64,000 nucleotides of DNA from Paracentrotus lividus (GCA_940671915.1 CALNVZ010000174.1:75388211-75452210), one strand, 5' to 3'; shown: positions 39,101 through 44,985, counted from the first letter of the stretch. Numbers and translations are program-made. Notes: generated by a model not told the origin, from the letters alone.

Positions 39101-41561
39101 CCTTATACAACTTTGACTTTACAAAAAACTTTTAAAAGTTCAAGACGTTTGTTTTTGCTTTTGTTGAAATTGTTCCCAAATATAAGTTGAGAAAAAGGAA
39201 GTGACATGCAAGATTTAATACTTCCATGTTAAAGCGTTCCTTTCCTCACACAAAAGACAAGACTTTGCAACGCCTTACTACTTAGGGAAACACTAAATTT
39301 GGAGATGGCTTAGGCTTGAAGCTCACATTTCAACAAACAGATTGGACTAAGCAGACTTGAATCTATAAATCCAGCCATTATCCTGGTTGGATCAGGGAGA
39401 GATAAAGGAAACTATGTAAGGATGTAGGTTTGTGGTTCATGTCTTGATGATATTGACTGATGCAAGGATTGCTCTTCCAATTTCCTTCTCTTCCTCTCGC
39501 TTATAATCTTCTAATCGTTCAGAAAAATAAAAGAGAGAACAAGAAAATGGCTGAATGTCCCCCTTTATTTCTTCCCCTTTTTGAAAAGAGTAGAATCATT
39601 TATACAGTCTATTACAAAGATGCTTAGGGCCAAGCCAATTTACCTTGTTATAATGAAATGAACACAAAGACATTATGTGCACACATTTGAAATTTGTGCC
39701 AGAAAAACTTGTTGTATTTGTGTTCATTGTAATGGGTGTAGACTGTACTGAACACAACAGTGAATATACTTGAAATAGTAACAGAAGAGTTACCTCATTA
39801 TAATGAAATCTTGTTGTATCAATGTTTATTAAAACAGGAATAGACTGTGGTCATTTTATAAATTTCTTCTTTTCTTTTTCTTTTCTTTTTCTTTTCTCTT
39901 TTTCTTTTTTCTTTTTCTTTTTTTTCTTTTTTTTTTTTTTTTTGTGGGGGGGGGGGGATGGATGCCAGCAACAAGCATAGGCCTTCTGTCATCTCCATCA
40001 CTGTTTCTCTTGATAAACATTACCCAATCTGATTCAAAATTACATGCTTGTTCAATGGCAGACCACGGATATGAGAAGGAATAATCTTTATATTCAATCT
40101 CCTTGGTTCCTCTAACCTTTTCACCTTTCTCAGTTCTGTTTCTACACCACAAACAATGCTATAGGCGCTCCGATCTGCCAAAAAAAAAAAAAAAAACAAA
40201 CAAACAAAAAAACAATCAAATTGCCAAAAATTATTTGCTTAGGTTTGTAAGAGAGAAGGTATTAAATTCTTTCAAATGTTAAGTAATAATGAAATGAGAA
40301 AAGATAAAAGAAAAGTATGGAAAGTTAATAAAAAAAAAGAAGAAAACACAAGAGTAGAGAGAGGCATGAAAATATTCTAAGGCAGATAAAGAAATAGAAA
40401 TGGCATATAGCTGATAAGGACAAAGAAAAAAAAAGAAGAGCTCATAGCTGATAAGAAACGTAGTAGAATATAAGGAAAGGCATTCTATGAAAACAACATT
40501 TTGAAATCATCTGAAGAAAAAGAAAGAAATAGAAACATAGATTTTGTAGCCATGGCGATCGAGATGTTCTCTGTCATCAATTCTGTAAATAGACTTCAGG
40601 AAGGCCAGAAATATGAGCAGTACTCCCAAATCAGTCACATCGAGACCCACCACCGAATGTTCTAATCGTTGGATGATCTTAACATGAATTTGCAGAAACC
40701 TATGGGGGAAGGGAAAGGTTGTGAGGAAAGAAGGCTAGACTCTTTTGCTGTAGTAAAGGATATTATTTTTAGAATTTTGATGATACATTAATACTCAGCC
40801 CACCATGAGAGTTGAATCACAGTGAAAAAACATTAAAAACCATTTCATGACTAATGGTACCATGTCACTTGTGACGTTTTTATGTTACCTCTTCAGCTGT
40901 GTAAGTTTTGTAATGTTGAGGGGTCCTTTATTTGGCACTTGTGTCTTGATGAGACATTAATTTTCAATTGCCAACCAAAACTTGTTTCATGATAATATAA
41001 AGCCACTGAAATTTAGAGAAAAATGGAATGGAATAAATCAATAAGATGATTTAGAAAGAAAGGCTTGATTGGTATTGACGCCTTCTATCACACCCTTGTG
41101 CCTCCATCAGCGAATTTCTGTTTTACAATACCAATGATGTACTAAACTCTTCAGTGTTTGGATTAAAAATAGCCCCATTATAATGAGCAATGTTACAAGA
41201 TTTGATTTTAATGAGGCTGTTCTCCCAGTTCTGATTCCTAATATGTGTTTATTGTTTATCATGTTCATCATGGAAAGATTTTGTTTGGAGGTAATTAGTT
41301 ACATGTAGGTCTCTAGCACCTCATTATAATGGGAGTGGACTGTTTATGCTCATAAACTTTACAGTGGCATAATAGAAGTGGATATTAAAATATTCATTTT
41401 CTCTTCCCTCCTCTGTACAGCTCCAAGCACAGGAGATCGAAGCCCTGAAGGAGGAGATTGGTCTTCTGTCTCGGAAAGGGGGTCACATCTTACCCCCCAC
41501 CCAACCCCCTGCACCGGCCACACCCCATGGTATCAGGTCCAATGTCAATGGCCCCAATTAG
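3135..41561 (+). CDS. CFAP44: Cilia- and flagella-associated protein 44 (WD repeat protein 52), complete gene
   Basis: CFAP44 partners CFAP43 in the axonemal tether/tether-head complex that links inner dynein arm I1/f motor domains to the A-tubule; loss in humans gives malformed sperm flagella. The joined product is 2007 residues: an acidic Gln/Glu/Ala-rich tail (1 to ~240), a WD-repeat region (~240-1056; blades end in TLWDW, IRFWK, LLWDG, IRVWDFE), then long coiled coils (~1056-1990). Core exons: 3135-3162, 8054-8140, 8473-8634, 8818-9352, 9724-9886, 12764-13083, 13920-14199, 14589-14747, 15356-15503, 17720-17814, 18183-18395, 18940-19050, 19624-19776, 20171-20294, 20751-20857, 21390-21550, 21987-22308, 22660-22875, 23250-23380, 23610-23800, 24292-24452, 24862-25050, 25466-25650, 27558-27699, 28813-29090, 29273-29387, 29664-29850, 30729-30844, 31453-31629, 32068-32264, 32752-32977, 33400-33534, 38575-38643, 41421-41561. 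All phases join. Human CFAP44 is somewhat shorter (about 1850 aa), mainly because of the acidic tail here. Confidence 0.96.
4803..4850 (+). CDS. CFAP44: CFAP44 candidate cassette exon 1a
   Basis: 48 nt between a good acceptor (ataatctttcag) and a consensus donor (gtaagt), phase 1 in and out, so it can be included or skipped without shifting the frame. It would add [16 protein letters not shown], a hydrophobic insert unlike the acidic sequence around it. No transcript evidence is visible; it may be a decoy. Confidence 0.35.
5362..5724. mobile_element. Foldback element with ~170-bp arms and 20-bp loop
   Basis: Arms 5362-5534 and 5555-5724 are near-perfect reverse complements, separated by 20 bases (aattctagcacacatgtggt). 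Only scattered single-base differences and small indels are seen, so it is young. Transcribed within CFAP44 intron 1 it would fold into a dsRNA hairpin of about 170 bp. No coding capacity. The target-site duplication is not clear. Confidence 0.9.
7354..7367 (+). promoter_or_regulatory. CFAP44: Perfect RFX X-box motif, intron 1
   Basis: GTCACCATGGCAAC fits GTNRCC-N2-RGYAAC exactly. Inside a duplicated block in the first intron of a ciliary gene; enhancer activity is inferred. Confidence 0.55.
7507..7520 (+). promoter_or_regulatory. CFAP44: Perfect palindromic RFX X-box motif, intron 1
   Basis: GTTACCATGGTAAC is a perfect X-box and a perfect palindrome, 153 bases after the first one. Confidence 0.55.
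8054..8140 (+). CDS. CFAP44: CFAP44 exon 2 (acidic tail)
   Basis: 87 nt, phase 1 in and out, residues ~10-38. The acceptor follows a long T tract (ttttttttgcag); donor gtaatg. Encodes an acidic Gln/Glu-rich stretch ([12 protein letters not shown]...). Confidence 0.85.
8473..8634 (+). CDS. CFAP44: CFAP44 exon 3 (acidic tail)
   Basis: 162 nt, phase 1 in and out, residues ~39-92. Acceptor ccctttacag, donor gtatgt. Low-complexity Glu/Ala/Asp/Lys sequence ([16 protein letters not shown]...). Exons 2 and 3 are both symmetric, so the tail could vary in length by exon skipping. Confidence 0.88.
8818..9352 (+). CDS. CFAP44: CFAP44 exon 4 (acidic tail and start of conserved region)
   Basis: 535 nt, residues ~93-270, the largest exon. 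It begins Gln/Glu/Ala-rich with imperfect GDTQ-type repeats and ends in the family-conserved block [11 protein letters not shown]...[12 protein letters not shown]. The donor gtatcc at 9353 splits codon CTT-TT|T and is supported by the continuation HSFGYDCKK in exon 5; reading past it stops soon after. Confidence 0.92.
9353..9723 (+). other. CFAP44: CFAP44 intron 4
   Basis: 371 bases, AT-rich, with a poly-A-rich patch near 9470-9500. No other feature seen. Confidence 0.8.
9724..9886 (+). CDS. CFAP44: CFAP44 exon 5
   Basis: 163 nt, residues ~271-325. Acceptor gttataccag, donor gtaaga. Encodes [17 protein letters not shown] then [18 protein letters not shown], the first beta-propeller strands, closely matching the vertebrate family pattern. 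Confidence 0.93.
10430..10540 (+). repeat. TG-rich microsatellite with GTCC tail leading into the tandem array
   Basis: Runs gtgtgtatgtgtgtatgtatg, then (tg)n, then tccgtccgtccgtgcgtccg. Similar tacgga/gtccgt runs flank repeats in many marine invertebrate genomes; the mirrored form appears at 62190-62215. Confidence 0.75.
10540..11960 (+). repeat. Tandem array, ~10 units of ~150 bp, with DR1-like motifs
   Basis: The anchor gctactcct or its variants recurs at about 10554, 10702, 10859, 11010, 11154, 11304, 11448, 11593, 11750 and 11899 (spacing 144-157). Units carry TGACCTTTGACC or close variants, the complement of the nuclear-receptor DR1 half-site pair. Variants follow a three-unit cycle of about 450 bp. 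Units 4-7 show many single-base homopolymer losses. Confidence 0.92.
12764..13083 (+). CDS. CFAP44: CFAP44 exon 6 (WD repeats)
   Basis: 320 nt, residues ~326-431. Acceptor ttaatgtcag; donor gtcaga inside ATCAG|GTCAGAG is weak but gives the correct join GHIR-FW. Contains [18 protein letters not shown] and a WD blade ending LTLWDW. Confidence 0.95.
13244..13805 (+). repeat. Three-copy tandem repeat, ~180-190 bp, intron 6
   Basis: Copies begin near 13244, 13435 and 13616, each with gtttaccRGWaaccaaattttgta, then ctgcttccatatcatatgcac and caatgtttgattgtttgttt. The middle copy has several small deletions relative to the others. Confidence 0.9.
13920..14199 (+). CDS. CFAP44: CFAP44 exon 7 (WD repeats)
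   Basis: 280 nt, residues ~432-525. Acceptor attcacacag, donor gtatgt. Encodes [15 protein letters not shown], then [20 protein letters not shown] with LLWDG, and ends in GADGFIR. It is among the most conserved parts of CFAP44. Confidence 0.96.
14589..14747 (+). CDS. CFAP44: CFAP44 exon 8 (WD repeats)
   Basis: 159 nt, phase 0, residues 526-578. Acceptor ctattatccag, donor gtaata. Opens with [17 protein letters not shown], completing the preceding WD blade, and ends VQSLWYGQ. Confidence 0.96.
14748..15355 (+). other. CFAP44: CFAP44 intron 8
   Basis: 608 bases of ordinary AT-rich intron. Nothing recognisable beyond an acatgtacatgtac run near 15040. Confidence 0.75.
15356..15503 (+). CDS. CFAP44: CFAP44 exon 9 (WD repeats)
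   Basis: 148 nt, residues 579-627. Acceptor atgattccag, donor gtaagt. Encodes [14 protein letters not shown] and [20 protein letters not shown], the GH-to-strand part of a new blade. Confidence 0.96.
15747..16032. mobile_element. piggyBac-like MITE, intron 9
   Basis: Left end TTGAACCCTTTAGCACC and right end GGTGCTAAAGGGTTAA are inverted copies (one-base indel) with TTAA, or its mutated form, outside. The TTAA target and CCC start fit piggyBac-type elements. 286 bp, no coding capacity. Confidence 0.65.
16363..17683. mobile_element. DNA element B with 4-bp target duplication (ACAT) and TTACGTAA cluster
   Basis: Termini GGGCCATTCCATG and (reversed) GGGCCATTCCACG, flanked by ACAT at 16359-16362 and 17684-17687. 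1321 bp, no transposase. The palindrome TTACGTAA, mostly in the context GTTACGTAAGTTAC, occurs at 16376, 16555, 16744, 16766, 17134, 17144 and 17311. Same architecture as elements A and C, though the internal sequence differs. Confidence 0.8.
17720..17814 (+). CDS. CFAP44: CFAP44 exon 10 (WD repeats)
   Basis: 95 nt, residues ~628-659. Acceptor ttttatttag lies only 36 bases beyond the right end of the mobile element at 16363-17683; donor gtaagt. Encodes [19 protein letters not shown] and SLLWLPQI. Confidence 0.95.
18183..18395 (+). CDS. CFAP44: CFAP44 exon 11 (WD repeats)
   Basis: 213 nt, phase 0, residues 660-730. Acceptor tcttttgtag, donor gtaagt. Encodes [19 protein letters not shown], a basic His-rich linker ([13 protein letters not shown]), then [21 protein letters not shown]. 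Confidence 0.95.
18940..19050 (+). CDS. CFAP44: CFAP44 exon 12 (WD repeats)
   Basis: 111 nt, phase 0, residues 731-767. Acceptor aatatcctag, donor gtaagt. Encodes [20 protein letters not shown] and [12 protein letters not shown]. Confidence 0.95.
19624..19776 (+). CDS. CFAP44: CFAP44 exon 13
   Basis: 153 nt, phase 0, residues 768-818. Acceptor ttcttttacag, donor gtaaga. Encodes [20 protein letters not shown], then the linker into the charged helix of exon 14. Confidence 0.95.
20171..20294 (+). CDS. CFAP44: CFAP44 exon 14 (charged helix)
   Basis: 124 nt, residues 819-859. The acceptor aaatgatag has a poor pyrimidine tract; donor gtgaga. Almost pure Glu/Arg/Lys ([18 protein letters not shown]), probably a single long alpha helix between two propellers. 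Confidence 0.9.
20751..20857 (+). CDS. CFAP44: CFAP44 exon 15
   Basis: 107 nt, residues ~860-895. Acceptor tgttttctag, donor gtgagt. Ends the acidic run, then [16 protein letters not shown] and [10 protein letters not shown], a conserved entry to the second propeller. Confidence 0.95.
21390..21550 (+). CDS. CFAP44: CFAP44 exon 16
   Basis: 161 nt, residues 896-948. Acceptor tgtctccag, donor gtaagt. Encodes [18 protein letters not shown] and an [17 protein letters not shown] strand before the next blade. Confidence 0.95.
21987..22308 (+). CDS. CFAP44: CFAP44 exon 17 (last WD blades)
   Basis: 322 nt, residues ~949-1056. Acceptor atcatgacag, donor gtgagt. Encodes [34 protein letters not shown] and [13 protein letters not shown], closing the propeller region. 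Confidence 0.96.
22660..22875 (+). CDS. CFAP44: CFAP44 exon 18 (coiled coil)
   Basis: 216 nt, phase 0, residues 1057-1128. Acceptor ttgtgtacag, donor gtttgt. Start of the coiled-coil half, including [20 protein letters not shown] and [12 protein letters not shown]. Confidence 0.96.
23250..23380 (+). CDS. CFAP44: CFAP44 exon 19 (coiled coil)
   Basis: 131 nt, residues 1129-1171. Acceptor atcttttgtag, donor gtaatt. Encodes [20 protein letters not shown] and [19 protein letters not shown]. Confidence 0.95.
23610..23800 (+). CDS. CFAP44: CFAP44 exon 20
   Basis: 191 nt, residues ~1172-1235. Acceptor caacctctcag, donor gtatga. Encodes [19 protein letters not shown] and [19 protein letters not shown], the conserved hinge in the coiled-coil half. 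Confidence 0.95.
24059..24128. repeat. Short imperfect hairpin in intron 20
   Basis: aataagtttactaagcaacta pairs imperfectly with tagttgcctagtagacttatt about 30 bases on. Probably the core of a decayed MITE; its neighbour gatgaatgtggccc resembles a MITE end. Confidence 0.45.
24292..24452 (+). CDS. CFAP44: CFAP44 exon 21
   Basis: 161 nt, residues ~1236-1289. Acceptor gtatatttcag, donor gtgaga. Encodes [19 protein letters not shown] and a Lys-rich helix ([18 protein letters not shown]). Confidence 0.94.
24862..25050 (+). CDS. CFAP44: CFAP44 exon 22
   Basis: 189 nt, phase 0, residues 1290-1352. Acceptor tctatcctcag, donor gtaagt. Encodes [19 protein letters not shown] and [19 protein letters not shown]. 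Confidence 0.96.
25466..25650 (+). CDS. CFAP44: CFAP44 exon 23 (coiled coil)
   Basis: 185 nt, residues 1353-1413. Acceptor ccctaattcag, donor gtaagt. Encodes [19 protein letters not shown] and [11 protein letters not shown]. Confidence 0.96.
25651..27557 (+). other. CFAP44: CFAP44 intron 23
   Basis: 1.9 kb AT-rich intron. Many acatgta words (for example 26150, 26679, 26817, 26856, 26893, 27140) and a C-run at 26735. No gene or complete element seen. Confidence 0.7.
27558..27699 (+). CDS. CFAP44: CFAP44 exon 24 (with Gly-rich insert)
   Basis: 142 nt, residues ~1414-1461. Acceptor gaatatttcag, donor gtacgc. Begins [20 protein letters not shown], then a glycine-rich run ([18 protein letters not shown]) that breaks the coiled coil and is probably a flexible linker. 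Confidence 0.94.
28236..28477. mobile_element. PIF/Harbinger-like MITE, intron 24
   Basis: 242 bp with 28 identical terminal bases at each end, starting AGGCCTCGTCACACCGAGTC, flanked by TAA on both sides (28233-28235, 28478-28480). The TAA target and GGCC-type ends fit PIF/Harbinger. GC- and CpG-rich inside, with more internal inverted sequence (ccggtacggc, gtacggcata). No coding capacity. Confidence 0.85.
28813..29090 (+). CDS. CFAP44: CFAP44 exon 25
   Basis: 278 nt, residues 1462-1553. Acceptor ctaccttacag, donor gtgatc. A Ser/Pro/Ala-rich opening ([17 protein letters not shown]), then the conserved coiled coil [20 protein letters not shown] and [14 protein letters not shown]. Confidence 0.96.
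29273..29387 (+). CDS. CFAP44: CFAP44 exon 26 (coiled coil)
   Basis: 115 nt, residues 1554-1592. Acceptor cttgcttacag, donor gtaagt. Encodes [19 protein letters not shown] and [15 protein letters not shown]. Confidence 0.96.
29664..29850 (+). CDS. CFAP44: CFAP44 exon 27 (coiled coil)
   Basis: 187 nt, residues 1593-1654. Acceptor tatctctctag; donor gtatgt, followed 12 bases later by a long hairpin. Encodes [20 protein letters not shown] and [18 protein letters not shown]. Confidence 0.96.
29863..30028. repeat. Long hairpin 12 bases after the exon 27 donor
   Basis: Arms of about 75-80 bases (starting gatatattaactgcttt, and in reverse gatatattgactgcttt) share ccgtttctagactgctc, gggaaa and ataaccc. 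The centre (gaccgcaggtc) is also palindromic, so the structure is almost loopless. A second small hairpin, tgcccgttgc to gcaacgggca, lies at 30203-30243. Confidence 0.8.
30729..30844 (+). CDS. CFAP44: CFAP44 exon 28 (Ser/Asp/Glu cluster)
   Basis: 116 nt, residues ~1655-1693. Acceptor tcccttgcag, donor gtgaga. A dense acidic serine run ([16 protein letters not shown]) is followed by SVCPPGCDQ, a family landmark. The acidic run is a likely kinase substrate (inference). Confidence 0.95.
30917..31080 (+). repeat. (GAT)n microsatellite, intron 28
   Basis: Interrupted GAT/GATGGT repeats, with more GAT-rich sequence to about 31300. Long poly-Asp, poly-Met and poly-Ser frames here are artefacts. Confidence 0.9.
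31453..31629 (+). CDS. CFAP44: CFAP44 exon 29 (coiled coil)
   Basis: 177 nt, phase 0, residues 1694-1752. Acceptor atgatcattag, donor gtgagt. Encodes [19 protein letters not shown] and a heptad-rich helix. Confidence 0.96.
32068..32264 (+). CDS. CFAP44: CFAP44 exon 30 (coiled coil)
   Basis: 197 nt, residues 1753-1817. Acceptor tctttccatag, donor gtgtgt (weaker than average). Encodes [20 protein letters not shown] and [20 protein letters not shown]. Confidence 0.96.
32752..32977 (+). CDS. CFAP44: CFAP44 exon 31 (coiled coil)
   Basis: 226 nt, residues ~1818-1893. Acceptor ttgacctgtag, donor gttagt. Encodes [20 protein letters not shown] and [20 protein letters not shown]. Confidence 0.96.
33178..33240 (+). 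repeat. (GAT)n microsatellite, intron 31
   Basis: Short interrupted GATGAT run in the intron after exon 31. Confidence 0.8.
33400..33534 (+). CDS. CFAP44: CFAP44 exon 32 (coiled coil)
   Basis: 135 nt, phase 0, residues 1894-1938. Acceptor ccctcctcag, donor gtgagt. Encodes [20 protein letters not shown] and [19 protein letters not shown]. Confidence 0.96.
34323..34355 (+). CDS. CFAP44: CFAP44 candidate 33-nt cassette exon 32a
   Basis: 33 nt between tctttgtaattag and gtgaga, phase 0 on both sides, encoding [11 protein letters not shown]. It lies inside the large intron between exons 32 and 33, both phase 0, so inclusion keeps the frame. Microexons of this size are plausible but nothing here proves usage. 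Confidence 0.4.
34397..34708. mobile_element. MITE with long inverted ends, intron 32
   Basis: Left end GGCCCCTATTCTCAAAATCC and reversed right end GGCCGTATTCTCAAAAGCCG continue as inverted copies through taactttaagcctagcttaa, tggtttaactatggcttgct and gggaatcaat. 312 bp. Flanks TAA/TAT suggest a decayed 3-bp target, possibly PIF/Harbinger. No coding capacity. Confidence 0.8.
37020..37480 (+). repeat. Degenerate tandem repeat, ~160-170 bp unit, intron 32
   Basis: The phrase ataggaactcaWtgatta recurs near 37115, 37287 and 37441, with gagggttcaagaatgt (37196, 37364) and gggtatag between. Three diverged copies. Confidence 0.7.
38575..38643 (+). CDS. CFAP44: CFAP44 exon 33
   Basis: 69 nt, phase 0, residues 1939-1961. 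Acceptor taatttaacag, donor gttcgt. Encodes [20 protein letters not shown] then LVQ, continuing directly into [12 protein letters not shown] of the last exon. Confidence 0.93.
39866..39957 (+). repeat. CTTTT-rich tract with poly-T and poly-G
   Basis: ttctttttc repeats followed by a T run and a run of 12 G within gtgggggggggggga. Low-complexity; the Lys/Arg-rich frames on the other strand are artefacts. Confidence 0.9.
39960..40175 (-). other. Second coding-like block, minus strand, CFAP44 intron 33
   Basis: After an acceptor-like tract (T-run then ggcag at about 40175) the minus strand is open for about 50 codons, including [20 protein letters not shown] and [20 protein letters not shown], then a stop. 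Another frame is open further on. Unrecognised; it may belong with 40540-40704, but the phases do not join with a simple GT donor. Confidence 0.25.
40540..40704 (-). other. Coding-like block of unknown identity in CFAP44 intron 33
   Basis: On the minus strand a strong acceptor-like tract (cccttcccccatag) precedes an open frame with ordinary codon use encoding [20 protein letters not shown] and [20 protein letters not shown]. The plus strand is also open for about 37 codons ([20 protein letters not shown]...). It is less AT-rich than its surroundings. I do not recognise the protein. Could be an exon of a nested gene, a fragment of an old pseudogene, or chance. Confidence 0.35.
41421..41561 (+). 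CDS. CFAP44: CFAP44 exon 34 (stop codon)
   Basis: 141 nt including TAG, residues 1962-2007. Acceptor cctctgtacag. Encodes [20 protein letters not shown] then [17 protein letters not shown]; the SRKGGH-LPPT-PP ending is the usual CFAP44 C-terminus. Confidence 0.96.
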   Translation, partial: LQAQEIEALKEEIGLLSRKGGHILPPTQPPAPATPHGIRSNVNGPN

Positions 41562-41694
41562 CTTGGTGGGTGCTGCCTGCATATATAGCTGGTATTAATT
41601 GTGAAATCTTGGAAATGAACGGTGGTATTGGTGTTGCCTAAAGTTCATCTTTATTCTAGGTAGCTAAGCGAAATGTATTGGCATTTAAAGACAT

Positions 41695-42167
41695 TTAACC
41701 TTTTAGCGCCTTGAGACTAATGTCAGCTTATTCCTTACGGCGACTTACCAAAAGATAAAGCCGTGGCCCCCTGTATGACTACTGCACAGTGTGATTATGT
41801 GCTGGATATACCGATCCCCTATTATTCTTCCATTGATTTAAGGAGAGGATTAGTACATCAGGTATAAAATCGCGGCGGTCATGCAGCAGGCTGTGGCTTT
41901 AGTTTTTGGTAAGTCGCCTAATGGCAAGTTTTTGGCTGCATCTGTGTGTTTCAATGGAAAATCCTTGTATTCACTCAAGCATACCGGTATATTTTTTGTG
42001 CACAGTCTGACAGCTCAGAACACACAAGTCACCCTTAAATACGGGCAGTTTGACCTTTTATTTTTGGAAAATATCATGAGTATACATGGAGCAGGCAGAA
42101 AACAGAGCTGTTCTAAGCAGTGTGGTAAGCTGACAGCCGGTTTACATTGTAGTAGCTAAAGTGTTAA
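41695..42167. mobile_element. Probable piggyBac-like MITE in CFAP44 3' UTR region
   Basis: TTAACCTTTTAGCGCC at the left and CTAAAGTGTTAA at the right are imperfect inverted ends with TTAA on both sides. They resemble the ends of the element at 15747-16032. 473 bp, starting 133 bases after the stop codon. Confidence 0.5.
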
Positions 42168-42198
42168 AAGGCATAATTGCTGTTGCTGTTTAGCCATA

Positions 42199-42204
42199 AA
42201 TAAA
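42199..42204 (+). terminator. CFAP44: Candidate polyadenylation signal for CFAP44
   Basis: AATAAA within cataaataaatatgac, 638 bases after the stop. It is the first clear hexamer beyond the MITE, but others follow (for example near 42603), so use is unproven. Confidence 0.3.
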
Positions 42205-43220
42205 TATGACCCAACATCTCAAAACCACCAATATGTTTAAGTTGCAAATTCCTAGATACGCTAATATTTTTCTTGATTTGTACCGAGTTACAATTGAAAA
42301 AAAAAAAAATCTAGTTGTGTTTCTTATCATTGAAAATAAGCAACTTTAGAAAATACATGAAACTACATGTAAGAAATAACTCTGGTTATTTACTGTTGGT
42401 CTCGAGCCCACACATCATCATTGTTTGGCTACTTGATAGCAAGGGTATAAACTTTTTGTAGATCATAATACGAATAGTCCTCATGCTTGTATGCAATGAA
42501 ATGATACTTTTCAACAATTACCTTTTTTCCATGTTGTATTAAGCTTTACAATGCCACTATTTTTCGCCACATTGCCTCAATAAGGCAGTGACATTAAGCT
42601 TCTGAATAAAACTAGATTGATAAGGTATGAATAGATGGAGTCCTACAGTTAAGCTCCATTATGCAGAAGTGCTGTGGTTGCTTCAAAGAGCAAATATGTC
42701 TGTTGATACTCCACCTCTTACACCTCTTTGGTGAAACTCATTTGACCATTGAATGTGCCACATGTATTGTATCACAAAATTTTGATAAAAGTTAGTGCCT
42801 GTTTTCATTGTTCACCTTGATGTAAATGTTATTCGGCAATTTTTAACTTCACAATTCATGACTCAAATTCAGACTTCAGGAAGAAAGAAAGCTCGTCTCT
42901 GGTAAGTTTAGATGATATGCAAGTAAGGGCGATAAAAACCTCTTGGTCTGACAAGAGTTCAGGTATCTTTTGGAATTTTTTTATAATACATATTCATAGG
43001 AAGACAATGTAACTAAATAATTCCATATTCTGTTCAGAAATAGAATATAGGTATTGTGAACAGTGAGAACTTGTTCATTGCTTACAAACATATGAAAAAA
43101 AAAAAGGATTGGTTAGAACTGAGAGGCATTGAATTGAAAAGCATCATAATTGTGGTGTGCTTGTACAAGTTGTCACTATAGGATGCTTATGTTATTGTCA
43201 AACACCGATGCTTGCTATTC

Positions 43221-43313
43221 TTAACCTGTTGGAGACGAGCTGATTTAGCTACAACACACATTTCCCATAGACCTCGGCCCGAATATATTCGGGCTCAGTC
43301 CCCAACGGGTTAA
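43221..43313. mobile_element. Small TTAA-flanked MITE, copy 1
   Basis: TTAACCTGTTGGAGACGAG and reversed TTAACCCGTTGGGGACTGAG form the ends. Inside is the palindrome GCCCGAATATATTCGGGC. 93 bp including TTAA. Same family as 44986-45235. Confidence 0.7.
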
Positions 43314-44985
43314 CAAGGTTTCATGTAATGATTGTTTATTGGTGAAAGCACCTGTAAATGATGACCGAGTGTATAAACATAGATATATTATCTTTATTTG
43401 TGTTGAAATGTATCCATACATGTACATTTCATGGGAAAGAACTTCAAAGGCAAACACACTTTATTTGTTGACAAGAAATAATTGTATATTTATTATGATA
43501 GTCACATTCATTAATAAAAGTGTATAAAGTTATACAATCTGAGTGTAAATACAATATTGCAGAGGCTAAGGATTTATAAATCATATAAACATCACTAATT
43601 ATACGTTAATATGCAAGAAAACTGTTCTTTCTCTTTATTTAATGTGCCTACTTACTGCCTTCTATTTTGTCAACATTTCCAGAAACCTGTTTATGTACAT
43701 GTGCTTTGATTAAATGGATTTATATTTATCTACCAAATTGTATAAACTCCGTCCACTACAGGAAGAAAATGAATTCTATGCTAAATTAAATATCTTTCAA
43801 TTGAACAGAAAAATAGAAAAGTGTTTTGTTCTCATTTATTTTCATTAAAGAGTGTAGCCTTGTTTACTATATCCACCTTTATCAATCAAAAGTTTACCAT
43901 ATCCAATGTAGCAAGCACCCACTGCAGACTTACCCCAAAGGTGATAAAATTAAGAAGGTTCCCCCCCCCCTCCCCACTTCTGTTATGAGGACCAACAGGC
44001 AGTTGACCAATCCAAATATGCCACATTCTACACACATGTATATTGTGTACATGTAAACTGCTCGGTATGACTAGATTCTGTTAAAGTGAGGTAATTGGCT
44101 TATTTTAACAGGTGCGGTTTTGTGGTAGAAATACATACACATCTATCGTCCTACATGAATGTTTGTTATGTACATGTCTCGCCCTATTAATTTATATGTA
44201 TATCAACATTTATACAATTACTTTTATATATAAAAAACATGTACAAGACAGAGATAAAGTACTGAAGTAATGGAAGATTCATCGTTCATACACAAGTTTG
44301 TTTCAAAGATTTGTAAGCAATAAAATACTAGTATTCATAAAAACTGAAATCTGACTTAACAAAACAAGTTCAACTTCCATAGCAATCTTTTATACATTAC
44401 TGTTAATTAACAAGAAATATTTTACAAAAAAATCTTCCTCGGGCCTATATTCTGTACTCGAGTACAAACTTACACCCTTATTCTGGTACAAAATGTAACT
44501 TTGGTTTAAGAACATAGAATGTTTGAATAAAGCACCTCAATTTTTGTAAGGTTCTGAAAACATTTAGTTTCAAGATAGCAGCCTCTCTGTTTTAGACTCT
44601 CACTCCACTGACTCCCCATAGAGAATGCTGCATCCTGACATCCTAAACCAAAGTAACATTTATATAACAGAACTAGAGGTTACTTTGTACTTGAGTACAT
44701 TTCTTAACATTCAGAATATTATAACTCAAAATAATAAATGATGTTTGTACTCTTGTTTAATAAAGATAATCAGATAATGCTGTACAAAGCGATATTATTT
44801 TTAAAAAGGATATTGAAACAAACATATTTAGAAAACTATTTTTTAACCATCACAATCATTGCAAGAACATAAAACACTTTTCAGTTGGTTATTTCTCAAT
44901 AATATACAGGGATTTTACACAGATAAAACAGAGAAATTGCACAAGACTTTACTTACTGTTCCCTATCGTATAGTCATAATGTAAC

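Larger units (their letters stand above)
38644..41420 (+). other. CFAP44: CFAP44 intron 33
   Basis: 2.8 kb. Contains a CTTTT-rich tract with poly-T/poly-G (39866-39957), a poly-A run (40180-40196), repeats with cattataatg (39650, 39800, 41325), and coding-like blocks on the minus strand (40540-40704 and 39960-40175). Confidence 0.65.
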
